Shown here in pieces: positions 17,641 through 28,338 of a DNA stretch of 39,069 bases; position 1 is the stretch's first letter, and each line of letters opens with the position of its first letter. This stretch comes from Ruegeria sp. (lineage in GTDB: Bacteria > Pseudomonadota > Alphaproteobacteria > Rhodobacterales > Rhodobacteraceae): positions 1 to 39,069 of the forward strand of contig NZ_JALCBM010000045.1 in assembly GCF_028066395.1 (NCBI RefSeq), in the 5' to 3' direction. Both the position numbers and the translations under genes were made by a program. Under the pieces are notes generated by a model. That model worked only from the letters and a program-made list of their open reading frames with translations. It searched no databases and was not told where the DNA came from.

Positions 17641-17646
17641 ATGGAT

Positions 17647-18132
17647 TTATGACAGATGCGCAGCAAAGGCAGCAACCACTTGCTGATACACCGCGCGTTT
17701 GAAGGGTACGATTTCTTCGACCAACCGCGCCGGGTCCTGCCATTTCCAGCGGGTGAATTCGGGATGCTCGGTTTCAATATTGATCTGATCATCCCGGCCC
17801 CTGAACCGCAGCAGGAACCATTTCTGCTCCTGCCCGCGATAGCGGCCCTTCCAGATTTTCGGCACGATGTCATGGGGCAGGTCATAGGGCAGCCAGCCGT
17901 CGGTCTCGGCGACGATCTCGACCAGATCGGCGGTCACTCCGGTCTCTTCCCAAAGCTCGCGTAAGGCGGCATCGCGCGGGTCTTCGCCCTCATCCACGCC
18001 GCCCTGTGGCATCTGCCAGGCGTCGACATGGCGGTCGTTGCGCTGACCCACGAATATCCGACCCTCGGCATTCAGCAGCATCAGCCCGACACAGGGGCGA
18101 TAGGGCAGTTTGGCGATCTGATCGGGGGTCAT
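17647..18132 (-). CDS. rppH: RNA pyrophosphohydrolase (Nudix)
   Basis: [56 protein letters not shown] (Nudix box), [31 protein letters not shown]. An alternative start is at 18144. Confidence 0.94.
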   Translation of the reverse strand: MTPDQIAKLPYRPCVGLMLLNAEGRIFVGQRNDRHVDAWQMPQGGVDEGEDPRDAALRELWEETGVTADLVEIVAETDGWLPYDLPHDIVPKIWKGRYRGQEQKWFLLRFRGRDDQINIETEHPEFTRWKWQDPARLVEEIVPFKRAVYQQVVAAFAAHLS

Positions 18133-18214
18133 GCGCGGCCTCATGGGTTGGTTCGCCCATCTGATAACAAGCACTGCCACGGCAGCAAAGGGGGTGACGT
18201 GAGGTTTCGCGTGA

Positions 18215-20293
<2,079 letters not shown>

Positions 20294-20325
20294 GACACCC
20301 GGAAAGGGAATTCAGACCTGCACGT

Positions 20326-20721
20326 TCAGCACGGGGTGTCCGAGAATGGCTCGGCAATCACTTGGTTGTCGTCTTCATAAGTGATGTAGCCAATCCGCAC
20401 AGTTCGCAGGATTTCAATCGGGTGACCGTGGTCTTCCAGCAGCGCCTTTAATTCGAAGGCCCTATCCAACGTCGCTTTCGCGTCAGGCTTAAACCAACTC
20501 AGACCTTTAGTATCCCGTCTGAATGCGCCTTTCGATGATGTTCGATTAAATCTGGTCGGGACATCGAGATTTTGCCGAAACCAATCAAGCAGGTCCTCAA
20601 GCCGGTTGTAGGTGAACTCGTCCAAATCAACGGCGTCGCGCAATTCATAGGCCGCACAAAAGAAACCTTCCCGCGCAGACATGCCTTCTACTTTCACCGA
20701 CCGAACAAATCGCAAGAACAT
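20326..20721 (-). CDS. Hypothetical protein (uncharacterised conserved family)
   Basis: MFLRFVRSVKVEGMSAREGFFCAAYELRDAVDLDEFTYNRLEDLLDWFRQNLDVPTRF...LSWFKPDAKATLDRAFELKALLEDHGHPIEILRTVRIGYITYEDDNQVIAEPF. Confidence 0.7.
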   Translation of the reverse strand: MFLRFVRSVKVEGMSAREGFFCAAYELRDAVDLDEFTYNRLEDLLDWFRQNLDVPTRFNRTSSKGAFRRDTKGLSWFKPDAKATLDRAFELKALLEDHGHPIEILRTVRIGYITYEDDNQVIAEPFSDTPC

Positions 20722-20796
20722 TGAGCGCGGACACCTAGGTTGTGATCACATCATTTGGCAGCGTTAACAGGTCTGGTCTACTATGGGCGCGCGTGG

Positions 20797-21237
20797 TTAC
20801 TCCACCGTAATCGTAATCACCTCGGACACAATAGGCGTTGCATGGGGTACATGGCCCGCGTCGCCCAGCACCAGTTGCAGCGTGTGTTCCCCGGGCGCAA
20901 GATCCAGTGTCACCTCGGTCTGGCCGCCGCCGAAATGCAGGTGCTTGTCATCCGAGGGCAGCCCATAGGCCAGTTCATCCGCGCCATCCTCGCCCTCACC
21001 AATCGGCGGGCGGTCGATCAGCAAATGGTGGTGACCGGTGTTTTCCGCCTCGGTCCCGGCGGGCGCGACACCCATTCCGGTCAGGCCGAATACAACCGTC
21101 ACCGGGGATTGCACCACATCCCCATCCGACAGGTTCACGAAATAGACCTTGGCCTCGGGGTTGGATGGCGTTTCGCCCCCGGCCCAGACAAAGCTGGCCA
21201 TCAGGCCCAGAAATGTGGCTGCAAAAATGGCTCTCAT
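20797..21237 (-). CDS. DUF4399 domain-containing secreted protein
   Basis: Signal peptide MRAIFAATFLGLMASFVWAGG; FGLTGMGVAPAGTEAENTGHHHLLIDRPP...DDKHLHFGGGQTEVTLDLAPGEHTLQLVLGDAGHVPH. Confidence 0.88.
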   Translation of the reverse strand: MRAIFAATFLGLMASFVWAGGETPSNPEAKVYFVNLSDGDVVQSPVTVVFGLTGMGVAPAGTEAENTGHHHLLIDRPPIGEGEDGADELAYGLPSDDKHLHFGGGQTEVTLDLAPGEHTLQLVLGDAGHVPHATPIVSEVITITVE

Positions 21238-21343
21238 AATCTCCTCCCTGATTGCAAACCAAGTCACAAATTTGCCATTCTCATCCTATCACATCCGCTC
21301 AAAATCCGGGAAAACCCAAGCTCATAAGGTCGATAGGCGGTTT

Positions 21344-21370
21344 TGGAAACCATCGTTTCCACGTTTCCAC
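21344..21370. promoter_or_regulatory. Inverted repeat TGGAAAC-CATC-GTTTCCA overlapping tandem GTTTCCAC repeats (LysR operator candidate)
   Basis: TGGAAAC 21344-21350, GTTTCCA 21355-21361; GTTTCCAC at 21355-21362 and 21363-21370. Confidence 0.45.
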
Positions 21371-21478
21371 GTTGAAAACGATCCGAATCAAAACCCTGAT
21401 ATTATCCCATGTCTGCCCCGTTCTCGCCCAGATTGAACATCATAAAGGGACAACGAACAGAAGACCTGGGGAACGAGA

Positions 21479-22384
21479 ATGGATCGACTAACCGAAATGG
21501 AGGCCTTTTCCAACGTGGTGGACCAGGGGGGGTTCACGGACGCGGCCAAAAAGATGGGTATCTCCAAATCGGCCGTATCAAAGCACGTATCGAGCCTTGA
21601 GGCCCGATTGGGTGCGCGGCTGCTGAACCGGACAACGCGCCGGGTTTCACCGACCGAGATTGGACTGGCCTATTATGATCGCGCCCGGCGGGTGCTGAAC
21701 GACGCAGGCGAAGCGGATGCGCTGGTAACATCCATGCAATCCGCGCCATCCGGGCTGTTGCGGATCAGCGTGGCGACGGATTTTGGTGTCAATCACCTGT
21801 CTCCGGTTCTGTCCGAGTTTCTGTCCTCTTATCCCGATATCACCGTCAACATGGTGCTGAACAACCGCTATGTTGAGCTGATTTCCGAAGGCTTCGACGT
21901 GGCCGTGCGTATCGGAGAGCTGGAAGACAGCACCCTGCGCGCCCGCAAGCTGACGGAAACCGTGAAACGCATGGTTGCGTCGCCGAAATATATCGAACAG
22001 TTCGGCCGACCGCAGAAAATCGACGATCTGAACGAACACAAGCTGCTGCATTATTCCAGCCAGTCCTCGGGCAGTGTCTGGAAGCTGACCGCGCCCTCGG
22101 GCGAAAAGCGTCAGGTGCGCACCGCAGGCTGGCTGAGCGTCAATGACGGGCAATCGCTGCTGAACGCGGCCATTTCCGGTCTGGGGATCGCACATCTGCC
22201 CAGCTATCTATACGCCGATGCACTGAAATCGGGCCTTGTGGTGGACGCCATGCCGTCACTGCCGGATGAGGTTCAGGGCATCTATGCCGTATACCCGCCG
22301 GGCCGTTTCACACAGCCCAAGGTACGGGCTTTCATTGACTTTCTGGTCGAATCCTTTGCTGAAAAGGGCTCGATGGATTGGTAG
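21479..22384 (+). CDS. LysR family transcriptional regulator
   Basis: MDRLTEMEAFSNVVDQGGFTDAAKKMGISKSAVSKHVSSLEARLGARLLNRTTRRVSPTEIGLAYYDR (LysR HTH). Confidence 0.96.
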   Translation: MDRLTEMEAFSNVVDQGGFTDAAKKMGISKSAVSKHVSSLEARLGARLLNRTTRRVSPTEIGLAYYDRARRVLNDAGEADALVTSMQSAPSGLLRISVATDFGVNHLSPVLSEFLSSYPDITVNMVLNNRYVELISEGFDVAVRIGELEDSTLRARKLTETVKRMVASPKYIEQFGRPQKIDDLNEHKLLHYSSQSSGSVWKLTAPSGEKRQVRTAGWLSVNDGQSLLNAAISGLGIAHLPSYLYADALKSGLVVDAMPSLPDEVQGIYAVYPPGRFTQPKVRAFIDFLVESFAEKGSMDW

Positions 22385-22406
22385 AATTCTCCCTGTGGCA
22401 ACTACA

Positions 22407-22437
22407 GGCCCGCACAAATTGTGCGGGTCTTTTTTTG
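22407..22437 (+). terminator. Rho-independent terminator of lysR gene
   Basis: GGCCCGCAC-AAATT-GTGCGGGTC-TTTTTTT. Confidence 0.92.
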
Positions 22438-22455
22438 TGCGCCGGGCGTCTAGGG

Positions 22456-23358
22456 TCAGTTGACCAGCAACACCGCCTCGACCCGGCGGTTCAGGTCGCG
22501 CCCTTCGGGGGTCGCGTTTGAGGTGATCGGGGCCATATACCCCGCCCCTTGCGCCTCAACCCGGTCGGCGGCGACGCCATGGGCCTCGATCAGGCGATTG
22601 CGCACGGCCTGCGCCCGTTGGGTGCTGACCGCGATATTGGCCTGCAACGCGCCGGTATCGTCCGTATGCCCCACCAGCGCCAGCCGCGTGCCGGGGTTGT
22701 CGGCCAGATAGGTGGCCAGCAAGGACAGCGAGGCAAAGGGGCCTTCGCCCAGCGCCACCTCACCCGTATTGAAATGCAGGTCATCCAGAATGACATGCCC
22801 GTCCTGTTGCAGATCAGCCAGCAGCCCGCCTGTGCCTGTCACCGTTTCCTCGATCACCAGAGGCGGCGCAAGTTCGGAACCCACGGGTGTGACCCGGATC
22901 ATCTGGACATAGCCATCGGGCGGGTTGCGGCTGATCAGCAGGCTCAATACCTCATCCCCGCGCGAGGCCGACAGGAAGCGGTAATCATGGATCGCCACAT
23001 ACATGTCGGGGGTCGGCACAACCTCGGTCCCAAAGCGGAAATCGAACCCGCCGCAGATGCGGGCCTCACATTCGAAATCGATAGAGAACCCTTGCGTCCG
23101 CAGTTGATCGCGCAGCGGGTCGAGAATTTGCAATGTCGTGCTGGACCCGGCCTGCAAGCGCCAGGTGGTGCGCTCGACCCGGCCCTCGACCACACGTGCA
23201 GGGACCGCATCATCGGCGAATGCACCGATGGGCAGGTCGTAACTGTCCAGCGCGCTGACCCGTTCGCTGATCTGCCGCGCGCTGGCGGGCAGGGTCAGGT
23301 CCTGCGCGGCGGCGGGCGCAGTCAGCAGGATCAGGCAAAAGGACAGTCGTCGGATCAT
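22456..23358 (-). CDS. OmpA family protein (C-terminal peptidoglycan-binding domain)
   Basis: Signal peptide; LDDLHFNTGEVALGEGPFASLSLLATYLADNPGTRLALVGHTDDTGALQANIAVSTQRAQAVRNRLIEAHGVAADRVEAQGAGYMAP...RDLNRRVEAVLL. Confidence 0.92.
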   Translation of the reverse strand: MIRRLSFCLILLTAPAAAQDLTLPASARQISERVSALDSYDLPIGAFADDAVPARVVEGRVERTTWRLQAGSSTTLQILDPLRDQLRTQGFSIDFECEARICGGFDFRFGTEVVPTPDMYVAIHDYRFLSASRGDEVLSLLISRNPPDGYVQMIRVTPVGSELAPPLVIEETVTGTGGLLADLQQDGHVILDDLHFNTGEVALGEGPFASLSLLATYLADNPGTRLALVGHTDDTGALQANIAVSTQRAQAVRNRLIEAHGVAADRVEAQGAGYMAPITSNATPEGRDLNRRVEAVLLVN

Positions 23359-23927
23359 CGGGCCTGCGCGTGGTATTCGGGGTTCGGGACCATCCCGGTG
23401 GCGCTGGCCACACGGTTGGTCATGTTGAAGAACCCGGTCACATTGGCAATGTCCCAGATGTCGCGGTCGCTGAACCCGGCGTCGCGCAGGCGCTGGCGGT
23501 CAGGTTCCTCAACCTCGGCGCTGGCGGTGGTTATCTTGGCGGCGAAATCCAGCATCGCGCGTTGGCGGGCGTCCAACCGGGCGACGCGGTAATTCATCAC
23601 CAGCATCTCACCCAGTTGCGGATCGCCGGACAGCTGCCGCACCGCTGCGCCATGAGCGACGAGGCAGTAGAAACACTTGTTGATGGCCGACACGACCACC
23701 GCGATCATCTCACGCTCCAGCTTGGACAGGCCGCTCTCGGCCAGCATCAGATCATTATACATCGCCGTGAAGGCGTTCAGCTTGTCGATGTCAAAGGCAT
23801 GGGCGCGCAGCACATTGGGGATCATCCCCAGCTTTTCGGCACAGATATCGAAGTATTTCTGCGTCTCGGGCGGCAGAGGGTCCACCATGGGCAAATCCAG
23901 CGCCGTGGGCATTTCCTGTGTGGTCAA
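23355..23927 (-). CDS. Peroxidase-related enzyme (AhpD-like / carboxymuconolactone decarboxylase family)
   Basis: LSKLEREMIAVVVSAINKCFYCLVAHGAAVRQLSGDP (CxxC-H motif). Start proposed at TTG 23927 preceded by GAGGAG; ATG at 23912 is the alternative. Confidence 0.9.
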   Translation of the reverse strand: MTTQEMPTALDLPMVDPLPPETQKYFDICAEKLGMIPNVLRAHAFDIDKLNAFTAMYNDLMLAESGLSKLEREMIAVVVSAINKCFYCLVAHGAAVRQLSGDPQLGEMLVMNYRVARLDARQRAMLDFAAKITTASAEVEEPDRQRLRDAGFSDRDIWDIANVTGFFNMTNRVASATGMVPNPEYHAQAR

Positions 23928-23937
23928 TTCGGCCTCC

Positions 23938-24648
23938 TCAGACACGCTGCCGGTAGTGGTATTCACCGACGATCTGCATCCCCAGCGCGTCATAGAGGCC
24001 GTTTGCCCCCGCATTCGCCTTGGTACAGATCACGCTAAGGGTTTGCGCCCCGTTGTCCAGCGCCCAAATGGCCGCGGCGCGCATGGCCCATTGGCCAAGG
24101 CCCTGACGGCGGTGATCGGGCAGGATTTCCAGCGCGTGCATCATGGCCACACCATCATAGATGGCGACAAAGCCGGTTCCCGCGGGCTGATCCTTGCGCC
24201 GCATCAGCAGGCCGGTCTTCGGCCCCTGTGCCCGCTCCATCACCGCCAGACGTTCTTGGCCGATGCCGCCCTGTGCCCAGATCTCGCGCATGATCGCAAG
24301 GGGCGGCCAGATGTTGAATACGGTGACGCGCGGGATCGGGATGTCGGTCAGATGGGTGACCGGGCAGGTGTAGATATTCACCGGATCGAGGATGTCATAG
24401 CCGCGATCCGCCAGCATCGCCTCCAGCGTCCCATCCCCCGGACGCAGGCAGAAGATGCGTTTCTGCCCCATGGCCAGCATGGCCTCCTCGGCGGCATCGA
24501 TATCCTGTTTGCTTACCTCATCCACCCGGCTGGCGGCCGAGACCCGAGACCCTCCGCCCTGCCCGCATCGCAGCACAAACGGGCCCTGCCGCTGAAACCG
24601 CGCGGCAGGCCAGGTGCCGTCGACCACATCGGCCCAGTTGATGCTCAC
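23938..24648 (-). CDS. GNAT family N-acetyltransferase
   Basis: GFVAIYDGVAMMHALEILPDHRRQGLGQWAMRAAAIWALDNGAQTLSVICTKANAGANGLYDALGMQIVGEYHYR (acetyl-CoA binding RRQGLG). Confidence 0.88.
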   Translation of the reverse strand: MSINWADVVDGTWPAARFQRQGPFVLRCGQGGGSRVSAASRVDEVSKQDIDAAEEAMLAMGQKRIFCLRPGDGTLEAMLADRGYDILDPVNIYTCPVTHLTDIPIPRVTVFNIWPPLAIMREIWAQGGIGQERLAVMERAQGPKTGLLMRRKDQPAGTGFVAIYDGVAMMHALEILPDHRRQGLGQWAMRAAAIWALDNGAQTLSVICTKANAGANGLYDALGMQIVGEYHYRQRV

Positions 24649-25367
24649 AGTTCCAGCTCTTTCGCCAAGCGAGTCATGGCGGCGTCGATGCGCGCGCCCT
24701 CGGTGCCCCGCACCACCACATTGGCGCCAAAGACACCGTTAACCTGAAACGGATAGCAGCCGATGGACAGATCGCTGAAATCCTCGGCCAGATTAGACAG
24801 GGTCGAGGCGATGTCACCTTCACCCCGATCCACACGCAAGGTCTGGGACAGCAAGGGCTGGCCTCCGGTCAGGCCGGGCAGCACGCTGGCCACCATGGCC
24901 TGAAAGACAAGCGGCACCCCGGCCATCACATGCACATTGCCAAGGGTAAAACCCGGCGCGGTCGAGACCGGATTGTCGATCAATGCAGCCCCATCAGGGA
25001 TACGGGCCATGCGCAGGCGGGCGGCGTTCAGCTCCAGCCCTGATTTGTCGTAATGCGCCTCAAGCAACGCGCGCGCATCAGCGCGCACGTCGATCGCCGC
25101 CCCAAAGGCCCGCGCGATGCAATCGGCGGTGATATCGTCATGGGTCGGGCCGATGCCGCCGCTGGTAAAGACGTGATCATGGCTCTGCGACAGCGCCTGG
25201 ACGGCGGTTTCAATCGTCGCGGCCTCATCGCTGACGATGCGGACCTCTTTCAGGTCGATGCCGTGCTTGGTCAGCTCTTGCGCCAGGAAATGCATGTTGG
25301 CGTCGCGGGTGCGGCCCGACAGAATCTCATCCCCGATCACCAGCATGGCTGCGGTTGGGTTCGGCAT
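24645..25367 (-). CDS. Competence/damage-inducible protein A (CinA N-terminal, MoaB/Mog-like molybdopterin-binding domain)
   Basis: MPNPTAAMLVIGDEILSGRTRDANMHFLAQELTKHGIDLKEVRIVSDEAATI...VFTSGGIGPTHDDITADCIARAFG. Confidence 0.92.
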   Translation of the reverse strand: MPNPTAAMLVIGDEILSGRTRDANMHFLAQELTKHGIDLKEVRIVSDEAATIETAVQALSQSHDHVFTSGGIGPTHDDITADCIARAFGAAIDVRADARALLEAHYDKSGLELNAARLRMARIPDGAALIDNPVSTAPGFTLGNVHVMAGVPLVFQAMVASVLPGLTGGQPLLSQTLRVDRGEGDIASTLSNLAEDFSDLSIGCYPFQVNGVFGANVVVRGTEGARIDAAMTRLAKELEL

Positions 25368-25415
25368 GGCGCTCTCCTCTTGATCGGTGGACAGGGCAGG
25401 TATAGGCCCTTGGCC

Positions 25416-26117
25416 ATGCGATTTGAAACCCCCCTTGTGCCCGCCCGCCTGATCCGCCGCTACAAACGCTTTCTGGCCGATTGCCAGCTGGAAGACGGAC
25501 GCGAGGTGACGGCCCATTGCGCCAATCCCGGCTCGATGATGGGGCTGGCCGAGCCGGGTGAGCGGATCTGGCTGGAGCCCAATGACGACCCGAAGAAAAA
25601 GCTGAAATACGGCTGGCGGCTGGTTGATCACGAGAATGGGCATTTCACCGGGGTCGATACCTCGGTTCCTAACAAAGCATTGCGGGCAGCGCTTGAGGTC
25701 GGTGAGATCGCCCAACTGGCCGCCTATGAAACCGTCCGGGCCGAGGTGAAATACGGCCAAAACAGCCGCATCGACTTTCTGCTGACCCATCCCGGATTGC
25801 CGGATGCCTATGTCGAGGTCAAAAGCGTCACCCTGTCCCGCCAGCCCGGTCTGGCCGAGTTCCCCGACAGCGTCACCGCACGCGGCACCAAACATCTGGG
25901 GGAACTGGCGGCAATGGCGGCGCAAGGCCACCGGGCGATCATGCTGTATCTGGTGCAACGCACCGATTGCGACCGTTTCGCGCTGGCCACGGATGTCGAC
26001 CCGGCCTATGCGGCGGCGTTTGAGGCGGCAACCGGTGTTGAGCGCCTGATCGTTGGCACCCGGATTTCGCCCGACGGCATTTGGGCCGAACCCGGCATCA
26101 CCTGGCAGATCGAATAG
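25416..26117 (+). CDS. sfsA: DNA/RNA nuclease SfsA (sugar fermentation stimulation protein homolog)
   Basis: RRYKRFLADCQLEDGREVTAHCANPGSMMGLAEPG...NSRIDFLLTHPGLPDAYVEVKSVTLSRQPGLAEFPDSVTARGTKHLGEL. Confidence 0.95.
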   Translation: MRFETPLVPARLIRRYKRFLADCQLEDGREVTAHCANPGSMMGLAEPGERIWLEPNDDPKKKLKYGWRLVDHENGHFTGVDTSVPNKALRAALEVGEIAQLAAYETVRAEVKYGQNSRIDFLLTHPGLPDAYVEVKSVTLSRQPGLAEFPDSVTARGTKHLGELAAMAAQGHRAIMLYLVQRTDCDRFALATDVDPAYAAAFEAATGVERLIVGTRISPDGIWAEPGITWQIE

Positions 26118-26123
26118 GCGCGG

Positions 26124-26489
26124 TCAGTCCACGAACCGGAAATTCACCAGCGTTGAATCAAAACTCGTGGACAGCGCCCGATAGGTTCCGTCCGGCAATT
26201 GGCCGATTTTCGCGCAGAGCAACCGCCCCTGACGGAACGTCTTCCATCGGCTGCAAATCTTGTCCTCTTCCAGCCACCAGACCCCGGTATCTTCGCCCAG
26301 CCGGGGGACAATGACCGTGAATGTCTTGTCGGTGCCAAGGCTGGCCGTTCCGGTGTACTGAAACCGCTCAAATTCAATCTCGCGGTCCTCGGTCACAAGC
26401 GCCGCAATCCCCTCGGGCGAAAGGACCGTGACCTCTTCGCGGCACCCGATTAGGGCAGACAATATCAGGATCGTAGCCCAGAGTCGCAT
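26124..26489 (-). CDS. Hypothetical lipoprotein
   Basis: Signal/lipobox MRLWATILILSALIGCREE; 121 aa, high-GC codon usage, 8 nt downstream of the sulfotransferase gene. Confidence 0.65.
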   Translation of the reverse strand: MRLWATILILSALIGCREEVTVLSPEGIAALVTEDREIEFERFQYTGTASLGTDKTFTVIVPRLGEDTGVWWLEEDKICSRWKTFRQGRLLCAKIGQLPDGTYRALSTSFDSTLVNFRFVD

Positions 26490-26497
26490 TCTGACCC

Positions 26498-28147
26498 TTA
26501 AAGTTCAGGCCAGAGATCGGCATCCAGACCCTGAACAAACGGCGCAAAGTAATCCTCGACCTGCTGCCAGCGCCCGACCGAAGAGGCATGTACGGGCTGA
26601 CGCACCTGCAGGCTGCTGGCGGTTTTGACCGCGTCCGAGGATTTTTGCGGCGACAACATGCTGTCCTCGAAGGTCAGATCGCAGATACCCGCCAATTCCT
26701 GGGCGTTGTCTTCCAGATTGCGAACCAGATGTTCATAGCGAATGTCATGGATACGGCCCGGCAACACGTCCTTCCAATGCTGCATATAGCGGCGATACCG
26801 GTTCGCCTCGGCCGCCATCCATTTGAGATCATGGGTGAAATACAGACCCCCCGCACCGAAATGTGTGCGCCACATGGACAGGGCCACATCACGCGGATCG
26901 CGTTCGACATTCAGGATGACCGCATTCGGGAAAGCCTGCGCCATCGCCCCGAGAAACGCATAATTGCCCGGGGCCTTGTCGACAAAGGCCGCTGTATTGT
27001 CGGCAATCTCGGGAAGGGTATCCGCGTAAAACTCGGCCAGATTCTGCGCGTCCTGCAATACGGCTGGTTTGTCTTCGGCCTTTCTGGCCCAGAGATGAAC
27101 GCTGGCCAGCTCTCCCAACCCTTGCACACCGGAATGCGCCGACAGAATACGTTCGACCAGAGTTGTGCCGGACCGGGGCAGGCCGACTACAAAAATCGGG
27201 CGGGGAATGTCAGTGCGTGGTTCCGACGCTGCGGCGGGCAGAGGAGCCGCCAGACGCTTGGCACAATCCTTTTCGCTGCGCCTTTCCCACTCGGGGAAGC
27301 CTTCGCGCAGCAGCCCATGCCCGGCGTTCAGGTACTGCATTTCTTGCGCTGTATCCTTGTCGCGCTGCGCAAGGCTGGCCGCTGCGAAATGGACCATCAC
27401 GGCACCTTCCCGATTGGGGATACCGGCGTCCAGCGATTTGGAGATCTGCGCCTTGAGGACCGAGATATCATCCTCCGACAGGTTCGGAAGCTTTGCCATG
27501 AACTCCAACGTCTCGGGATGGCCCGGCGTCAGTTTCAGCGCCGCCCGACCGTGTTTCAGGGCGTCTTCCATATGGCCCATCCCCGAATGCGCCTTGGCCA
27601 GACGCACCTGACCATAGTGGAACTTGGGATGCTGCTTGACCAACGCCGTCAGAACCTCAATCGCGCGGTCCCATTGGTGCAGCCCGTCCAGAATGTCCGC
27701 CTTCAGGCAATGGGCCTGCAAATTCCCGGGCTGGCGCTTCACCACCTGCTCAATCGCGGCAAGGGCCTTGCGTTCCTGACGTTCGTTCAGCAGGGCCATC
27801 GCCCGAATGAATTGCTGCGGCGGTGTCAGCGGAGCCTTGGCGCCGATCTTGTCCATAAAGCGCAAGGCCGCATCGGAATCCCCCGCCTGCACCATGCTGA
27901 GGCCATAGTTCTGGATCAGCTCCGCATTGCCGGGTTCCAGACGCCAAGCGCGTTCAAAATATGTCTGGGCCAATTTGAAGTTCTGCTGCTGAACGGCGCA
28001 TAAAGCCGCAAGACGGTGCAGCGCAGACACGTTCGGCCATTTCTTGGCAGCCTTGGTCGCGCGTTTCATCGCCCGCTCGGGGCGGCCTTTCTTGAGCAGG
28101 TCACTGATGCTGGCGATCTCGGCCCTGAGCTGATCAGCTTTTTGCAT
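26498..28147 (-). CDS. TPR-containing sulfotransferase family protein
   Basis: N-terminal TPR-like repeats, then PIFVVGLPRSGTTLVERILSAHSGVQGLGEL (PAPS-binding) and NVERDPRDVALSMWRTHF. Confidence 0.92.
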   Translation of the reverse strand: MQKADQLRAEIASISDLLKKGRPERAMKRATKAAKKWPNVSALHRLAALCAVQQQNFKLAQTYFERAWRLEPGNAELIQNYGLSMVQAGDSDAALRFMDKIGAKAPLTPPQQFIRAMALLNERQERKALAAIEQVVKRQPGNLQAHCLKADILDGLHQWDRAIEVLTALVKQHPKFHYGQVRLAKAHSGMGHMEDALKHGRAALKLTPGHPETLEFMAKLPNLSEDDISVLKAQISKSLDAGIPNREGAVMVHFAAASLAQRDKDTAQEMQYLNAGHGLLREGFPEWERRSEKDCAKRLAAPLPAAASEPRTDIPRPIFVVGLPRSGTTLVERILSAHSGVQGLGELASVHLWARKAEDKPAVLQDAQNLAEFYADTLPEIADNTAAFVDKAPGNYAFLGAMAQAFPNAVILNVERDPRDVALSMWRTHFGAGGLYFTHDLKWMAAEANRYRRYMQHWKDVLPGRIHDIRYEHLVRNLEDNAQELAGICDLTFEDSMLSPQKSSDAVKTASSLQVRQPVHASSVGRWQQVEDYFAPFVQGLDADLWPEL

Positions 28148-28338
28148 GTCGCGTGCCCTTCCCTTGGTTGCGCGTCCCGGCGGCGTGTGCCCAGTGCTAG
28201 TTCATTCCACCCCGAGGGTCCACCAGAGTTGCATGACCCCCTGCCAAGCCCTTGACATTGCGACCCCGCGCCCTCTGGTACTTTCTGCACAAGCAGCGTA
28301 AAAAGGATGCTGCGCGAAACTTTTGGAGCCCCGCACCG

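Noticed and set aside
20755-21327. 190-aa plus-strand ORF MAALTGLVYYG...
   Set aside because: Opposite a clear DUF4399 gene with signal peptide; the ORF spans the predicted promoter and intergenic region.
22549-23592. 347-aa plus-strand ORF opposite the OmpA-family gene
   Set aside because: Shadow ORF; OmpA domain on the minus strand is clear.
26588-28003. 471-aa plus-strand ORF opposite the TPR-sulfotransferase
   Set aside because: Shadow ORF; no recognisable domain and the coding strand is unambiguous.
28252-28284. TTGACA-like promoter upstream of map
   Set aside because: The TACTTT partner is 21 nt away, outside normal spacing.
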